Source: Wolbachia endosymbiont of Diaphorina citri (GTDB taxonomy: Bacteria > Pseudomonadota > Alphaproteobacteria > Rickettsiales > Anaplasmataceae). From it: 64,000 bases of DNA. The stretch is taken from NCBI RefSeq assembly GCF_013096535.2, contig NZ_CP051265.2, positions 682,001 through 746,000 on the forward strand, read 5' to 3'. Position 1 is the first letter of the stretch. The number at the start of each line of letters is the position of its first letter. Positions 8,190 to 17,466 of this stretch are shown piece by piece. The notes under the pieces are model-generated. The model saw only the letters and a list, made by a program, of their open reading frames with translations, had not been told where the DNA came from and ran no database searches. The translations under genes and the position numbers were made by a program.

Positions 8190-10619
8190 TTAAAAAAAAC
8201 TCACGGGATCAACATCTATTGTTACTGCAATGTTTGAACTTAAGTTATAGTTATTTTTAATCCAATGTTTCAGCTTTTTCTTTATGAATAGATTATGGTT
8301 ATTGTGTATTTTCAGTAACACTCTATAACGATATTTATTATTTAAGAAATTTATTGCTGCTGGTGATGGGCCAAAAATTTCAAATTCTTTCAGCGTCAAG
8401 TGCTGAAAGGTAGTTGAATATTGATTATGTAAAAAGCTTGTTATCTCACTTGCTGCTTTCTGCGTGGCAAATTGATCCTTACCGCAAACTATAAGCGCTA
8501 TTAATCTACTAAATGGTGGCATTTTAGCTTTGCGTCTTGACTCAAGTTCAATTTCATAAAACAAATCCCTTTTTTGCTGCTGCAATGCTTTTATTATCAA
8601 ACTTTCAGGATTATTGGTTTGCACTATTACCGTTCCTTTTTCGTTGAACCTTCCAGATCTACCCGCAACTTGATGCAATAATTGATACGTCTTTTCTGCT
8701 GCCCTAAGGTCAGAATTTTCAAGGCCTAAATCTGCATTTATCACTCCAACCAAAGTTAACTTAGGGAAATTATGCCCTTTGGCAATCACTTGTGTACCGA
8801 TTATAATATTCACCTCTTCCTTGAGCACTGAGTCAATGACGCTACCAAGCGACTTCTGATCGCTGCTGGTAATCGCAGTTTTTGCATTTGGTATTAATTT
8901 CACTATTTCTTCAACTAACCTTTCAATTCCCACACCATAAAGGAACAATGACTTTTCGCTTTGACAATTAGAGCATTTTTCTGGAAGTTTTGATTGATAA
9001 GAACAATGGTGACACAAAAGGACGTTCTTTTTCTTGTGGTAAGTAAGCCATACAGTGCAATTTGAGCAGGAAATTTTATATCCACATTTTTTACAAACTG
9101 CAAGTTGCGCATACCCCCGGCGGTTTAGAAAGAGCATAACTTGCTGTTTTTTCTCTATGGTTTGTTTTATTCCTTCGAAAAGTTCATTGGAAATCCATTG
9201 CTTATTATTTACTACTTTTATTTGTGGCAACTCTGCACCACCGAATCGTTTAGTCAATTTTACATGATTGTAATTCCCTTTTTTAACATGATAAATTGTT
9301 TCAAGTAGCGGAGTGGCGGATGACAAAATAATCGGAATATTTTCGAGTTTGGCTAAGATAATGGCCATATCTCGAGCATTATATATAATCCCCTGTTCTT
9401 GTTTAAAGGATGAGTCATGCTCTTCATCGACGATAATTAATTTTAGGTTTTTATAAGGCAAAAAAAGCGCTGACCGTGCCCCAATAATTATCTGCGCACT
9501 TCCATTTGCGATACTGAGCCAATTATTTCGGCGAGCTTTTGGAGTAAGTCCTGAATGCCACTCAGCTATATTTCCAGATGTCTGACTGCGAACGCGATTT
9601 ACCAATTGTGAAGTTAGGACAATTTCTGGCAGAAGGATAAGGACTTGTGCATTACCTCCTTCTGTTGTCATTCCAGTGTGTAACCTTTTGGTGTTTGAAC
9701 ATTTGCAGGTAGTTTTAGTAGTAGATGATGTCATTCCAGTGCTTGACACTGGAATCCAGTCTTTATCGTACAAATGCTTAGTGTACTGATTTGAAATTAA
9801 GTTCCAGTGTCGGGGCACTGGCTTTTTGGTAAAAATTACTCTTATATTGTAACATTCGTCTAGTTGTGTATTGAACGCTGGAATGACATAACGTTTATTT
9901 TTGAAAGTAAATTGCATAGCAAATGGTGTCATGCAAGTAGTTGACACTGGAATCCAGTTTTTTGATTGAAAATGTTGTATAGTGTGCTGTTTACAATCAA
10001 TTTTACTGGATCCCAGTGTCGGGGCACTGGGATGACAAAAGAAGGGGGCACCGGAATGACACCATAGGATGGAGTGACACCTTTTTGGTAGACAATGTTC
10101 GTAAATACTATAATTCTTAATTAACTGTGCAATCACAGAGAGATAAACTTCCGTTTTTCCAGACCCGGTTTCACCGTCAAGCAAAGTCACTGAATACTCA
10201 TTCAAATTACTTATTATCTTATTGCGAGCTGCTTGCTGCTCAGGGCTTAATTGGCAATCTATTTCACTTATTTCCTGCTTTTGCTTAGTGAAAACTAACT
10301 TATCTATCTGATTTACCTTTAATACTCCTCCCATTATTACTTTGGCAAGCATACCGATAGGTATTACATTATACTGCGCAACCCACTCTGCAAATTCGAT
10401 CAGTTTTGGTCTGATACTCGGTAACTCGATCTTTTGTTCAATGCATTTTAATTCTCGATCACTCTTGCCGCTATATTTCCAAACTATTCCAATCAAACGC
10501 TTTCTGCCAAATGGTACCACTACGTAATCTCCAATTGAAGTTTCAGTATCTTTCTCAATTGCATATGAAAATAACTGATCAATTGGAAGCGGTAGTAATA
10601 CGTCAACTGTTTTTGTCAT
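8190..10619 (-). CDS. priA: primosomal helicase PriA with in-frame repeat insertion
   Basis: PriA is the 3'-5' helicase that restarts stalled replication forks. The Walker A motif GETGSGKT (residues 149-156), the DEEH box (VDEEHDSSFKQEQG), the paired CxxC zinc-binding clusters (KKCGYKISCSNC onward) and the helicase motif near the C-terminus (HQVAGRSGR) are all intact. The protein is 809 residues, about 150 longer than expected for the family. The excess lies at residues 172-321, between Walker A and the next helicase motif (LILLPEIVLTSQ), and is encoded by palindromic repeat elements at 9657-10106. The frame is kept throughout, so a functional protein with a surface loop is plausible but not proven. 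Confidence 0.95.
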   Translation of the reverse strand: MTKTVDVLLPLPIDQLFSYAIEKDTETSIGDYVVVPFGRKRLIGIVWKYSGKSDRELKCIEQKIELPSIRPKLIEFAEWVAQYNVIPIGMLAKVIMGGVLKVNQIDKLVFTKQKQEISEIDCQLSPEQQAARNKIISNLNEYSVTLLDGETGSGKTEVYLSVIAQLIKNYSIYEHCLPKRCHSILWCHSGAPFFCHPSAPTLGSSKIDCKQHTIQHFQSKNWIPVSTTCMTPFAMQFTFKNKRYVIPAFNTQLDECYNIRVIFTKKPVPRHWNLISNQYTKHLYDKDWIPVSSTGMTSSTTKTTCKCSNTKRLHTGMTTEGGNAQVLILLPEIVLTSQLVNRVRSQTSGNIAEWHSGLTPKARRNNWLSIANGSAQIIIGARSALFLPYKNLKLIIVDEEHDSSFKQEQGIIYNARDMAIILAKLENIPIILSSATPLLETIYHVKKGNYNHVKLTKRFGGAELPQIKVVNNKQWISNELFEGIKQTIEKKQQVMLFLNRRGYAQLAVCKKCGYKISCSNCTVWLTYHKKKNVLLCHHCSYQSKLPEKCSNCQSEKSLFLYGVGIERLVEEIVKLIPNAKTAITSSDQKSLGSVIDSVLKEEVNIIIGTQVIAKGHNFPKLTLVGVINADLGLENSDLRAAEKTYQLLHQVAGRSGRFNEKGTVIVQTNNPESLIIKALQQQKRDLFYEIELESRRKAKMPPFSRLIALIVCGKDQFATQKAASEITSFLHNQYSTTFQHLTLKEFEIFGPSPAAINFLNNKYRYRVLLKIHNNHNLFIKKKLKHWIKNNYNLSSNIAVTIDVDPVSFF
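9729..9821. repeat. Wolbachia palindromic element, copy in priA (left)
   Basis: The arms are TGTCATTCCAGTGCTTGACA with CTGGAATCCAG on the left and TTCCAGTGTCGGGGCACTGG on the right, enclosing an unrelated AT-rich core. The arm sequence is shared with the elements at 9927, 15192 and, more loosely, 18821. Confidence 0.85.
9927..10037. repeat. Wolbachia palindromic element, copy in priA (right)
   Basis: The left arm contains GTTGACACTGGAATCCAG and the right arm CTGGATCCCAGTGTCGGGGC followed by ACTGGGATGACA. The arms are near-perfect inverted repeats around a core of about 50 bases. The copy is in the same orientation and reading frame as the neighbouring copy. Confidence 0.85.
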
Positions 10620-10717
10620 AAGTTAGCGCTGTTTTTAGATACATAGAGAAGCCTTAATGCTTTTTTCATAGTACACAATTTATAATCATAAATATTAGAA
10701 ATGTGAGGAAATTCTGT

Positions 10718-11695
10718 ATGTTTAGCGATAAAATAGTCCTAGACTTTGAAATAGAAAAAGGTGACCGAATAGATCGGTGTTACTTCTCTACACGCATCAA
10801 ACTTACAGATAAGAGCAAGAGTCTTCTATGTGAAAAGCTCGATAAACTTAACAATTTAGATGATTACTTTAATCTTAATCCTGAAAATTTTTACATTTAT
10901 TACAATAAATATTTTGGGCACTATGGTAGAGATGAGCTATATGTCAGAGATAATAATGGTAGATATTTAGCTACTAAACTTCCACTTGATCAGAGCGGAT
11001 TTTCGATAGAGTTATCATTCGACGAGGTGAATTATGGTTTTTATCCTATGTATGCAATCTATAACCCCACTCAATATGACAAAAAGCAGGAAAAGAGCTT
11101 TGAAGATAATGGTGAATTGCAGCCGTTTGTGTCAATTGTATTGGATTACTTTCTAAATGGCTTAACCGTTCAAGATATGTTTTTGCAAATACAAAATGAG
11201 CTTGTTGAAAAAGAAACAAAATTAGAAGAAGACAGAAGAAAGGCAGAGGAAGAATTAAATCAAAAGAATGAAAAGTTAAGAGAACTCATAGAAAATGATG
11301 AGATTAAAGTACTTAAAGTAATAAAAGGCCATAGTATTGGGAATGGACGTTCAGCAGCAATTTTACAGCTTAATGGTGATCTTGATGCAAGTAAATACTA
11401 CATAGCAGAGTATGAAAGCAATGAATACTTACATTGTACGAGCTCTGGTTATGACATACTGCTTGACCAGAGCGATTTATTTTTTGTTCTGAATAGCAGC
11501 TCTTATCTTGAACTTGAAAGCGGTTTCTACTCAATCCCTGAATTTAATTCTAGAAGCTATGCTAAATATCTCAATACTAAGAATCGGCTTTTCAGCGATG
11601 ATCAACTATCTCAGCAGTTGTGCAAAAACAAGGTAAAGGCTGAATCTACAGTTAACGCATTTTTCTCAAGACTTATTTATAGTGAAAATTTTTAA
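10718..11695 (+). CDS. unknown coiled-coil protein, first gene of protease-ankyrin unit
   Basis: I do not recognise this 325-residue protein. The ATG at 10718 has GAGGAA seven bases upstream and is preferred over the GTG at 10703. The first 150 residues are mixed beta/alpha and rich in Tyr, Asp and Asn, with no signal peptide or membrane helix. A strongly charged coiled coil spans about residues 160-200 (repeated Glu/Lys/Arg with Leu spacing). The last third is again globular and rich in Ser and Tyr. Its stop codon is nine bases before the ATG of the large metalloprotease-ankyrin gene, whose ribosome binding site overlaps the end of this gene, so the two are almost certainly co-transcribed. 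A partner, chaperone or antidote role for the large protein is a hypothesis only. Confidence 0.8.
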   Translation: MFSDKIVLDFEIEKGDRIDRCYFSTRIKLTDKSKSLLCEKLDKLNNLDDYFNLNPENFYIYYNKYFGHYGRDELYVRDNNGRYLATKLPLDQSGFSIELSFDEVNYGFYPMYAIYNPTQYDKKQEKSFEDNGELQPFVSIVLDYFLNGLTVQDMFLQIQNELVEKETKLEEDRRKAEEELNQKNEKLRELIENDEIKVLKVIKGHSIGNGRSAAILQLNGDLDASKYYIAEYESNEYLHCTSSGYDILLDQSDLFFVLNSSSYLELESGFYSIPEFNSRSYAKYLNTKNRLFSDDQLSQQLCKNKVKAESTVNAFFSRLIYSENF

Positions 11696-11704
11696 GAGGT
11701 GGAT

Positions 11705-14700
11705 ATGAAATTTAAAACAAATTCTGAATATTATAAATCACAAACTTTGATTAAAAAATTATTTCCAAATAAAGAAAGTATAGTAATAAACGATCAGCTT
11801 ACAATAGAAGTAAAATATGGGGGATTAGCTAGTTATACCCCTGAGTATATAAAACAAACTGTAAAAGATGCTTACGGAGCCTGGTCTGATAATTTCTATT
11901 CACAAAAAAGCGTTCATTCTGGTCCAGTAAAATTGCAGCTTTATGTGCTGAAAAATTACGATGATTACAAAGCTCACATCAAGGAACTTTCAGGTGGTAA
12001 AGACCATAGAGAATTATGGGGTGGTGGAACAGTAAGAGCACACGAAGCTGACGGCACGATAGCAAAGACTTTTATTGTTGGAGATGTAAATGGCTTACTT
12101 TGTGCAAAATCTAAAATTTTAATGGAAAAAATGAGCGATGCATTTCTTGAGTACTCTACCGGTAATATGGAGACAGTACCTGAAGTTTTACGTACCGGTA
12201 TGAAGCTTTTCATGTGGAGCTATGATGCAGCTAAAAAAGAAAGCACTCGCGATATGCATTATACAAAAGAAGCATACAATAAAATGCATGAATCTGGGCA
12301 TGATACACCATATAAAATAGCAAGTATGTCTAACGACTATAGAATATCAGATTGCTTAGTGACATTCCTACAAGAAAAACATCCTCAATTCATAAAGCAA
12401 TTGCTTACTGAGATGTCCTTCAATAGAGTAGAAGCGATATCAAAATTCAAGCATCTTTTGAATAACTCAGAAGTTGAAAAAGAATTTAAGCAGTGGATGG
12501 ATGTAAAAAGTGGCGATAAAATTGTGGCAGATCTTGTGCCAGATAGTGAAGTTATGACTTTTGGCGAACACAAGCTTCAAATAAATATAAAATATGATGA
12601 TGAGGAATTAACTCAGAGCAAATTGAGTAGTGTAAAAAATGCCATCGAGAGTACTATAAAAGATTTTGATTCAGCATTTGGCATTAATAATTCTCAGCCT
12701 TGGCACAACATACCAAATAAAGTTAATGTTTTCGTATTTAATACAAAGAGTGACTACGAAAATTATCTTAAGGAGTTGAACGTTAACTATAAAGGCGCTT
12801 CTGGCTTAACAGTTCAAGGGCGTGGCTCAGAAGTTCATGTTTATTTTTATCTACAAGACCAATTTGATGACTCGTGTAAAACTTTAAAACACGAATTGGG
12901 GCACGCCTTAACTATCATTAATTCCTATTATGGTACAGGTGATGTCTTATCTAAGGCCATGCATGAAGGGGTTGCTAACTATATGGCAAGTTTAGAAGAT
13001 GGTCGGCATGTCAATGACCACGGAGATAAAGAGGCCTTGATTGCAATAAGAAATAAAGATCTCAAACCAGATGAAATATTGCGCAATAATATTTGGAGTA
13101 ATAAAGGGGAACATTATCATTCGGATGCTGAACAAGTGATCAAATTTCTTGAAGATAAACACCCAGATATGATTGATAATTTGCTCAAGGGCCTTTCTAC
13201 ACATCGTGCAGATAGATCTCAAGGTAATAAATTATTTGAGGATTTTTTGACTGAGCTAAAAGGTTATACTCAGGAATTTAAACAGTGGGTCAAAGCTGAG
13301 CTGAGTGGTGAACAACATATGGAATATAATGTTGTTGAATCTAACAGTGTTGAAAGTTCAACAAGCCAACAAAGTGAAGGCAGGGGTATATATGGTTACA
13401 GTTCAGCACATCATGTTAGTGGTGATAAAAACAAGATAGAAAGTATTAGTAGAGAAGACAATATAAAAAAAGCGAGTGCAGACGAACAAGGAAAAGCTGT
13501 TACAACAAAGGTGATGCAGTATAATAAACAGCCTTTCTTAAAGGTGAATATTGACGACAATAATGTAGGAAACACTATAGGAAAAGTAAACGAGATAAAT
13601 AAGGTAACAGGTGCGACGAGTTTACATTCTGCTGCTTCATTGGAAGATTTAAGCAAAGTAGCAACGCTACTAAAACACAATTCATATATTGATACAAGAG
13701 ACCATAATGGACAAACGCCACTACATTATGCCATTCAGTCAGGAAATACGGAAGTAGCAAAATATCTTATTGATCATGGAGCAAATCTTAATGTTCATGA
13801 CAATTATTATCAGAAAACTAATACTAAATATGTGTATTATAAGACACCTTTACACTATGCTATTGAGTCTGGAAATATAGAGATAGCTAAATACTTAATA
13901 GATCGTGGTGCAAATACTAATATTCAAGATGCTTATTCCAAAACGCCATTATACAGTGCTATTTATTCAGGTAATACAGAAATAGTGAAGTATCTATTAG
14001 ATCATAACGCAGATCCTAATAGTAAAAGTTATTATACTTTTCCGTTACTTGCTGCTATTAAGCTAGGGAATGCGGAAATAGTTAAGAGTTTAATTGAGTA
14101 TGGCGCAGATCTTGGTATCAAGAACACGTCAGCTCAAACACTGTTGCACTATGCAATTGAGCTAAAACATACGGAAATTGCTAAATACTTAATAGATCAT
14201 GGTATAGATGTTGATACCCGTGATATTGGCTCTGGTAAATCTCCACTACATTTTGCCATGCACATGAAAAATATGGAAGTAGTTAAATATCTCATAGAGC
14301 ACAATGCGGATATTGATATTCAGGATAGCTACGGCTTAACACCTTTGCATCTTGCTGTTGATCTTGGGAATAAGAAGATGATAGAGCAGTTAGTTGAAAA
14401 AGGTGCGAATATTAATGCTCAGGATAATGATGGTTGGACACCTTTAGTTCATGCAGTGAGGCATGGAAAGTTAGATACAATAGAATATCTAATAAAAAAC
14501 AAAGCTGACGTTGACGTTGTAGGCAAAGATGGCAGGACACTTATTGAACATGCTGAGTTATGGGCAGAAGGGAAAGGGCTAGAAAGAGATGTAATAGATA
14601 GCAAAGGCGATAATGATTCTTATTATCGTGAGCTTTCAAAAGAGGCTGCAACGTGGGAAAAAGCTGGAAAGGATATGCTTAGCTATCTCAAAAAAATTAC

Positions 14701-15142
14701 TATGCAAGAAGAAGAATCTAACGATATAGACCAAATGCCAACTGCAAGTGAAGAAAGGAGTAAAAGATCGATAAGAGGAGACGAAGAGAAGCAAGAGGAA
14801 ACAATTGTTATAGATAATGTGAAACAACATCCTTTAAAAATAAAAGTGGGTGAGGCTGTTGAAATAGGGAAATATAAGGTAGAACTGCAAGTTACGTATG
14901 ATGATGTAAGAAATTTTTATGACACTATACGTGGTAAATATCATGATGGTAGTGGATACAATTATGAGCAAGTAATGGTTTTGTACAATGAAATTGTTAG
15001 GCCAGCATCACAGCATCATGATGAACCATTTACTCTTGCTGAGTCCTATATTGCAGATGGGCATCTATTTATTAAAAATCAAGATTTTGGAATTTTGAAT
15101 GATTTTAATGAGATGTTCTATAAAAGTGATGAGTTTATGTAA
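11705..15142 (+). CDS. large protein with duplicated metalloprotease-like domain and ankyrin repeats
   Basis: The protein is 1145 residues from the ATG at 11705, which has AAGAGG five bases upstream; a GTG at 11699 lies inside that binding site. Residues about 30-263 and 287-533 are two copies of one domain: each starts with a similar beta strand (LTIEVKYGG; LQINIKYDDEE) and ends FKQW. Only the second copy has a zinc-protease site, HELGH at 396-400, followed by E421 in HEGVANYM. This is a gluzincin layout and the surroundings recall M9 collagenase-type proteases. Residues about 636-955 hold nine full ankyrin units and a partial tenth. Near 1015 is a dibasic RSKRS, and the C-terminus has a third strand of the same kind (KVELQVTYDD). 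There is no signal peptide. A secreted host-directed effector is a reasonable inference. Confidence 0.85.
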   Translation: MKFKTNSEYYKSQTLIKKLFPNKESIVINDQLTIEVKYGGLASYTPEYIKQTVKDAYGAWSDNFYSQKSVHSGPVKLQLYVLKNYDDYKAHIKELSGGKDHRELWGGGTVRAHEADGTIAKTFIVGDVNGLLCAKSKILMEKMSDAFLEYSTGNMETVPEVLRTGMKLFMWSYDAAKKESTRDMHYTKEAYNKMHESGHDTPYKIASMSNDYRISDCLVTFLQEKHPQFIKQLLTEMSFNRVEAISKFKHLLNNSEVEKEFKQWMDVKSGDKIVADLVPDSEVMTFGEHKLQINIKYDDEELTQSKLSSVKNAIESTIKDFDSAFGINNSQPWHNIPNKVNVFVFNTKSDYENYLKELNVNYKGASGLTVQGRGSEVHVYFYLQDQFDDSCKTLKHELGHALTIINSYYGTGDVLSKAMHEGVANYMASLEDGRHVNDHGDKEALIAIRNKDLKPDEILRNNIWSNKGEHYHSDAEQVIKFLEDKHPDMIDNLLKGLSTHRADRSQGNKLFEDFLTELKGYTQEFKQWVKAELSGEQHMEYNVVESNSVESSTSQQSEGRGIYGYSSAHHVSGDKNKIESISREDNIKKASADEQGKAVTTKVMQYNKQPFLKVNIDDNNVGNTIGKVNEINKVTGATSLHSAASLEDLSKVATLLKHNSYIDTRDHNGQTPLHYAIQSGNTEVAKYLIDHGANLNVHDNYYQKTNTKYVYYKTPLHYAIESGNIEIAKYLIDRGANTNIQDAYSKTPLYSAIYSGNTEIVKYLLDHNADPNSKSYYTFPLLAAIKLGNAEIVKSLIEYGADLGIKNTSAQTLLHYAIELKHTEIAKYLIDHGIDVDTRDIGSGKSPLHFAMHMKNMEVVKYLIEHNADIDIQDSYGLTPLHLAVDLGNKKMIEQLVEKGANINAQDNDGWTPLVHAVRHGKLDTIEYLIKNKADVDVVGKDGRTLIEHAELWAEGKGLERDVIDSKGDNDSYYRELSKEAATWEKAGKDMLSYLKKITMQEEESNDIDQMPTASEERSKRSIRGDEEKQEETIVIDNVKQHPLKIKVGEAVEIGKYKVELQVTYDDVRNFYDTIRGKYHDGSGYNYEQVMVLYNEIVRPASQHHDEPFTLAESYIADGHLFIKNQDFGILNDFNEMFYKSDEFM

Positions 15143-15191
15143 CATAAAAGGTGGATGAGAATTAATTGATATAAGGAATGAAATCTTCTCC

Positions 15192-15320
15192 TGTCATCCC
15201 AGTGCTCCGACACTGGGATCCAGTGTTCATATAATCTCATCACAAACGTTTATTTTAATTTAAGACCAATACCCAATTTAGAATCAAAATTCCTAGATTC
15301 CAGTGTCAAGCACTGGAATC
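15192..15320. repeat. Wolbachia palindromic element
   Basis: The left arm is TGTCATCCCAGTGCTCCGAC followed by ACTGGGATCCAGTG. The right arm is GATTCCAGTGTCAAGCACTG followed by GAATC. The core is AT-rich and differs from the cores of the priA copies. The element sits in the spacer between the protease-ankyrin gene and the cysteine-protease-like gene. Confidence 0.85.
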
Positions 15321-15375
15321 TACTATGCAATTTACTTTTTTATATAACAAATAATATTAATTTATTAATTGACAG

Positions 15376-16590
15376 GTGGCGTGGGTTATACTATTATTAA
15401 GATATATAGTTAACATCTTAATAATTAATATGCCAAAATATGTTAATCGCATTGCTGAATCTATTGTATTAAAAGTCTATACTGACAAGAAAAACGCTAA
15501 AATTAGAGTATTTTCTAAAACTAAAGATGGAGAAATTGAAAAAACACTTTCAAAGCAGCAAATTGTAGAATTTTTAAACCTATTTACTAATATAAGGAAT
15601 CACGAAATTGCTATCAGTAAAAATATAGAACGCGGTATCGTTGAAGATATAGAAGGTATACGTAGAGAAAATGCTAGATATGTATATAAAGCACCAGATT
15701 TATCCGCTGAAGAACAATATAATAAATTATTTGAAAGTGAAAAAGCTATTCAATTTAATTTGAATACTTTTATGTCAGATAGTATATCTAAAATTGTACA
15801 ATTAAAAGATAGATTTGAAGAAATTTTAGGTTTTTCTCTCGAAAGAGGGTTATGTCACTCACTAAATTACTTTATTACTTTTCTAAAATTAGAGAACAGG
15901 CAAGATTTTGTTCAATTCCTCGAGTCTGATAATATTATATCTGAACAAGATTTTATGAATTATATTGATGGAAAAAAAGAACAAACGATTAAGTTATTGA
16001 TGATGCAGTTTTTATCGCAATTCTTACCTATTCTTGATGTTCAGAGCATTAAAAAGCGAGAAGGAGATCCATTTTATTCTGATGAGACAATATATGAGCA
16101 GTCATATGATGATTTATTTTCAACAAAAGTATGGATAGATACTAACCAAGAACAAATCAAACATGTCTTAAATAATGTGGAAATAGGATGCTACTTAGAA
16201 TTTAGTTCTTTTTGTTTTACTTATAATAGAGCAGATGTCAAGGGTGCTGGACATTCTATGTTGGTGTATAAAGCAGAGAATGATAAATACATATTTTTTG
16301 ACTCTAATAAAGGAGTGGTTGGCTTTTGTCCTGATACAGGAGCTGCCAATTTTACATTAGAGGAAGTTTGTAGGGTAATGGAACTTGCTGTAAACCGTTA
16401 TTCATATGATATGTATATTGAAAATTTTGCAGATTATTGCCAAGTTTATATTATGCTTAGAAATGCAACACTAATGTTAAAGAAAGCCGAAAAGCTTTAT
16501 GAAACAACAGAAAGAACAAATTCAAAAATAATTGATATATTAGTTGATAAAGGTATGAATAAATTGTTGCTCACACCTGCAAGTCTGTGA
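15376..16590 (+). CDS. putative YopT/C58-type cysteine protease
   Basis: This 404-residue protein shows a Cys-His-Asp arrangement like the C58 (YopT/AvrPphB) papain-fold proteases. C160 lies in GLCHSL, H293 in GAGHSMLVYK and D309 in YIFFDSNKG. The spacing of His to Asp and the FFD-x-N-x-G pattern are the strongest signs. Known C58 enzymes are secreted toxins that cut host membrane-anchored GTPases or kinases; the substrate here is unknown. The first 18 residues from the GTG at 15376 are hydrophobic, and an ATG at 15430 would remove them, so a signal anchor is uncertain. It follows the metalloprotease-ankyrin gene on the same strand, separated by a palindromic repeat. The family call rests on motifs alone. 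Confidence 0.6.
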   Translation: MAWVILLLRYIVNILIINMPKYVNRIAESIVLKVYTDKKNAKIRVFSKTKDGEIEKTLSKQQIVEFLNLFTNIRNHEIAISKNIERGIVEDIEGIRRENARYVYKAPDLSAEEQYNKLFESEKAIQFNLNTFMSDSISKIVQLKDRFEEILGFSLERGLCHSLNYFITFLKLENRQDFVQFLESDNIISEQDFMNYIDGKKEQTIKLLMMQFLSQFLPILDVQSIKKREGDPFYSDETIYEQSYDDLFSTKVWIDTNQEQIKHVLNNVEIGCYLEFSSFCFTYNRADVKGAGHSMLVYKAENDKYIFFDSNKGVVGFCPDTGAANFTLEEVCRVMELAVNRYSYDMYIENFADYCQVYIMLRNATLMLKKAEKLYETTERTNSKIIDILVDKGMNKLLLTPASL

Positions 16591-16614
16591 ACGGACATAA
16601 CTTGATCTTTTTGG

Positions 16615-17457
16615 TTATTTACAAAGTATAGACATCAGCTCATCCCATTCTCTTTTACCAATGCCACTTTCTTCTCTAGTAATATTTTCTCCTTTAATTA
16701 GCTTGCGAATTATTTCAAGACCATTTTTTGAAATGCAGGCTGATTTTAGGGAATATTCAACAAAAGCATTATAGGCCAGCGGAACCCATTTCTTCACTAT
16801 GTCCAACATAATTTCTGCATAGACTCTAATTTCATATTGGGCGTGCTTATCAGCTCTAAGCCTTAAAAAGTGAAAAAGGTTGTGTAAATCTATTTTCCAA
16901 TAAAATTGGGTATAGTAATTAAGTGTTAGATTAGTTCGGGCAATTTCTCTTGCAAGGCCCTGCTCAATAAATTTCTCATAATGAGAATATACTAAATTAG
17001 AGTCCTTTGTTAGAGAATCTATTATTTCTTTTGAAGTACTTGAGTCAAAAGCTTCACCGCTGCCTTGTTTATTATTATCAGATTGTTTTGCAACCTGTTC
17101 TGGTATATAAAATTCATTATCAAGTATCGAATACCTTCCGGAATATTCATTCACATTTGCAGTTCTATGTCTTATCCACTGTCTTGCAATAAAAATTGGA
17201 AGTTTCACGTGAAACTTAATTTCACACATTTCAAATGGAGTTGTATGATGATTTCTCATCAAATATTTTATAAGCGCTTCATCTTGATTTATCTGTTTCG
17301 TTCCTTTTCCATAAGAAACGCGAGCAGCTTGAACTATGGCGCTATCAGAGCCCATATAATCAATCACTCGAACAAATCCATGATCTAACACCTTATGTTC
17401 TTCGTATAGAATTTCATCTATCTCTTTTACTGTAGTTCGCTTAGTTGTCTCATTCAT
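16615..17457 (-). CDS. thyX: FAD-dependent thymidylate synthase ThyX
   Basis: ThyX makes dTMP from dUMP using methylene-tetrahydrofolate and reduced flavin. The diagnostic ThyX motif RHR-x7-S is present at residues 96-106, inside [17 protein letters not shown]. The flanking conserved segments ([20 protein letters not shown] and [18 protein letters not shown]) are also there. Length, 280 residues, is normal for the alphaproteobacterial form. It starts ten bases after the murA stop codon on the same strand, so the two probably share a transcript. It links to folD in this window through the folate pool. Confidence 0.96.
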   Translation of the reverse strand: MNETTKRTTVKEIDEILYEEHKVLDHGFVRVIDYMGSDSAIVQAARVSYGKGTKQINQDEALIKYLMRNHHTTPFEMCEIKFHVKLPIFIARQWIRHRTANVNEYSGRYSILDNEFYIPEQVAKQSDNNKQGSGEAFDSSTSKEIIDSLTKDSNLVYSHYEKFIEQGLAREIARTNLTLNYYTQFYWKIDLHNLFHFLRLRADKHAQYEIRVYAEIMLDIVKKWVPLAYNAFVEYSLKSACISKNGLEIIRKLIKGENITREESGIGKREWDELMSILCK

Positions 17458-17466
17458 AATATATTC

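Larger units (their letters stand above)
9657..10106. repeat. composite palindromic-repeat insertion inside priA
   Basis: 450 bases (150 codons) interrupt the helicase region of priA. They contain two recognisable palindromic copies (9729-9821 and 9927-10037), plus degenerate arm fragments such as CATTCCAGTGTG near 9669 and CACCGGAATGACA near 10049. Read on the priA strand, both copies give the same peptide pattern, WIPVS[ST]T[CG]MT. This matches the behaviour of protein-coding palindromic elements known in Wolbachia and Rickettsia. The boundaries are estimates from where PriA homology stops and resumes. Confidence 0.85.

Noticed and set aside
14745-14780. Furin-type site RSKRS and nearby RGD in the protease-ankyrin protein
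   Set aside because: Both are very short motifs that occur by chance; noted in the annotation but not claimed as functional.
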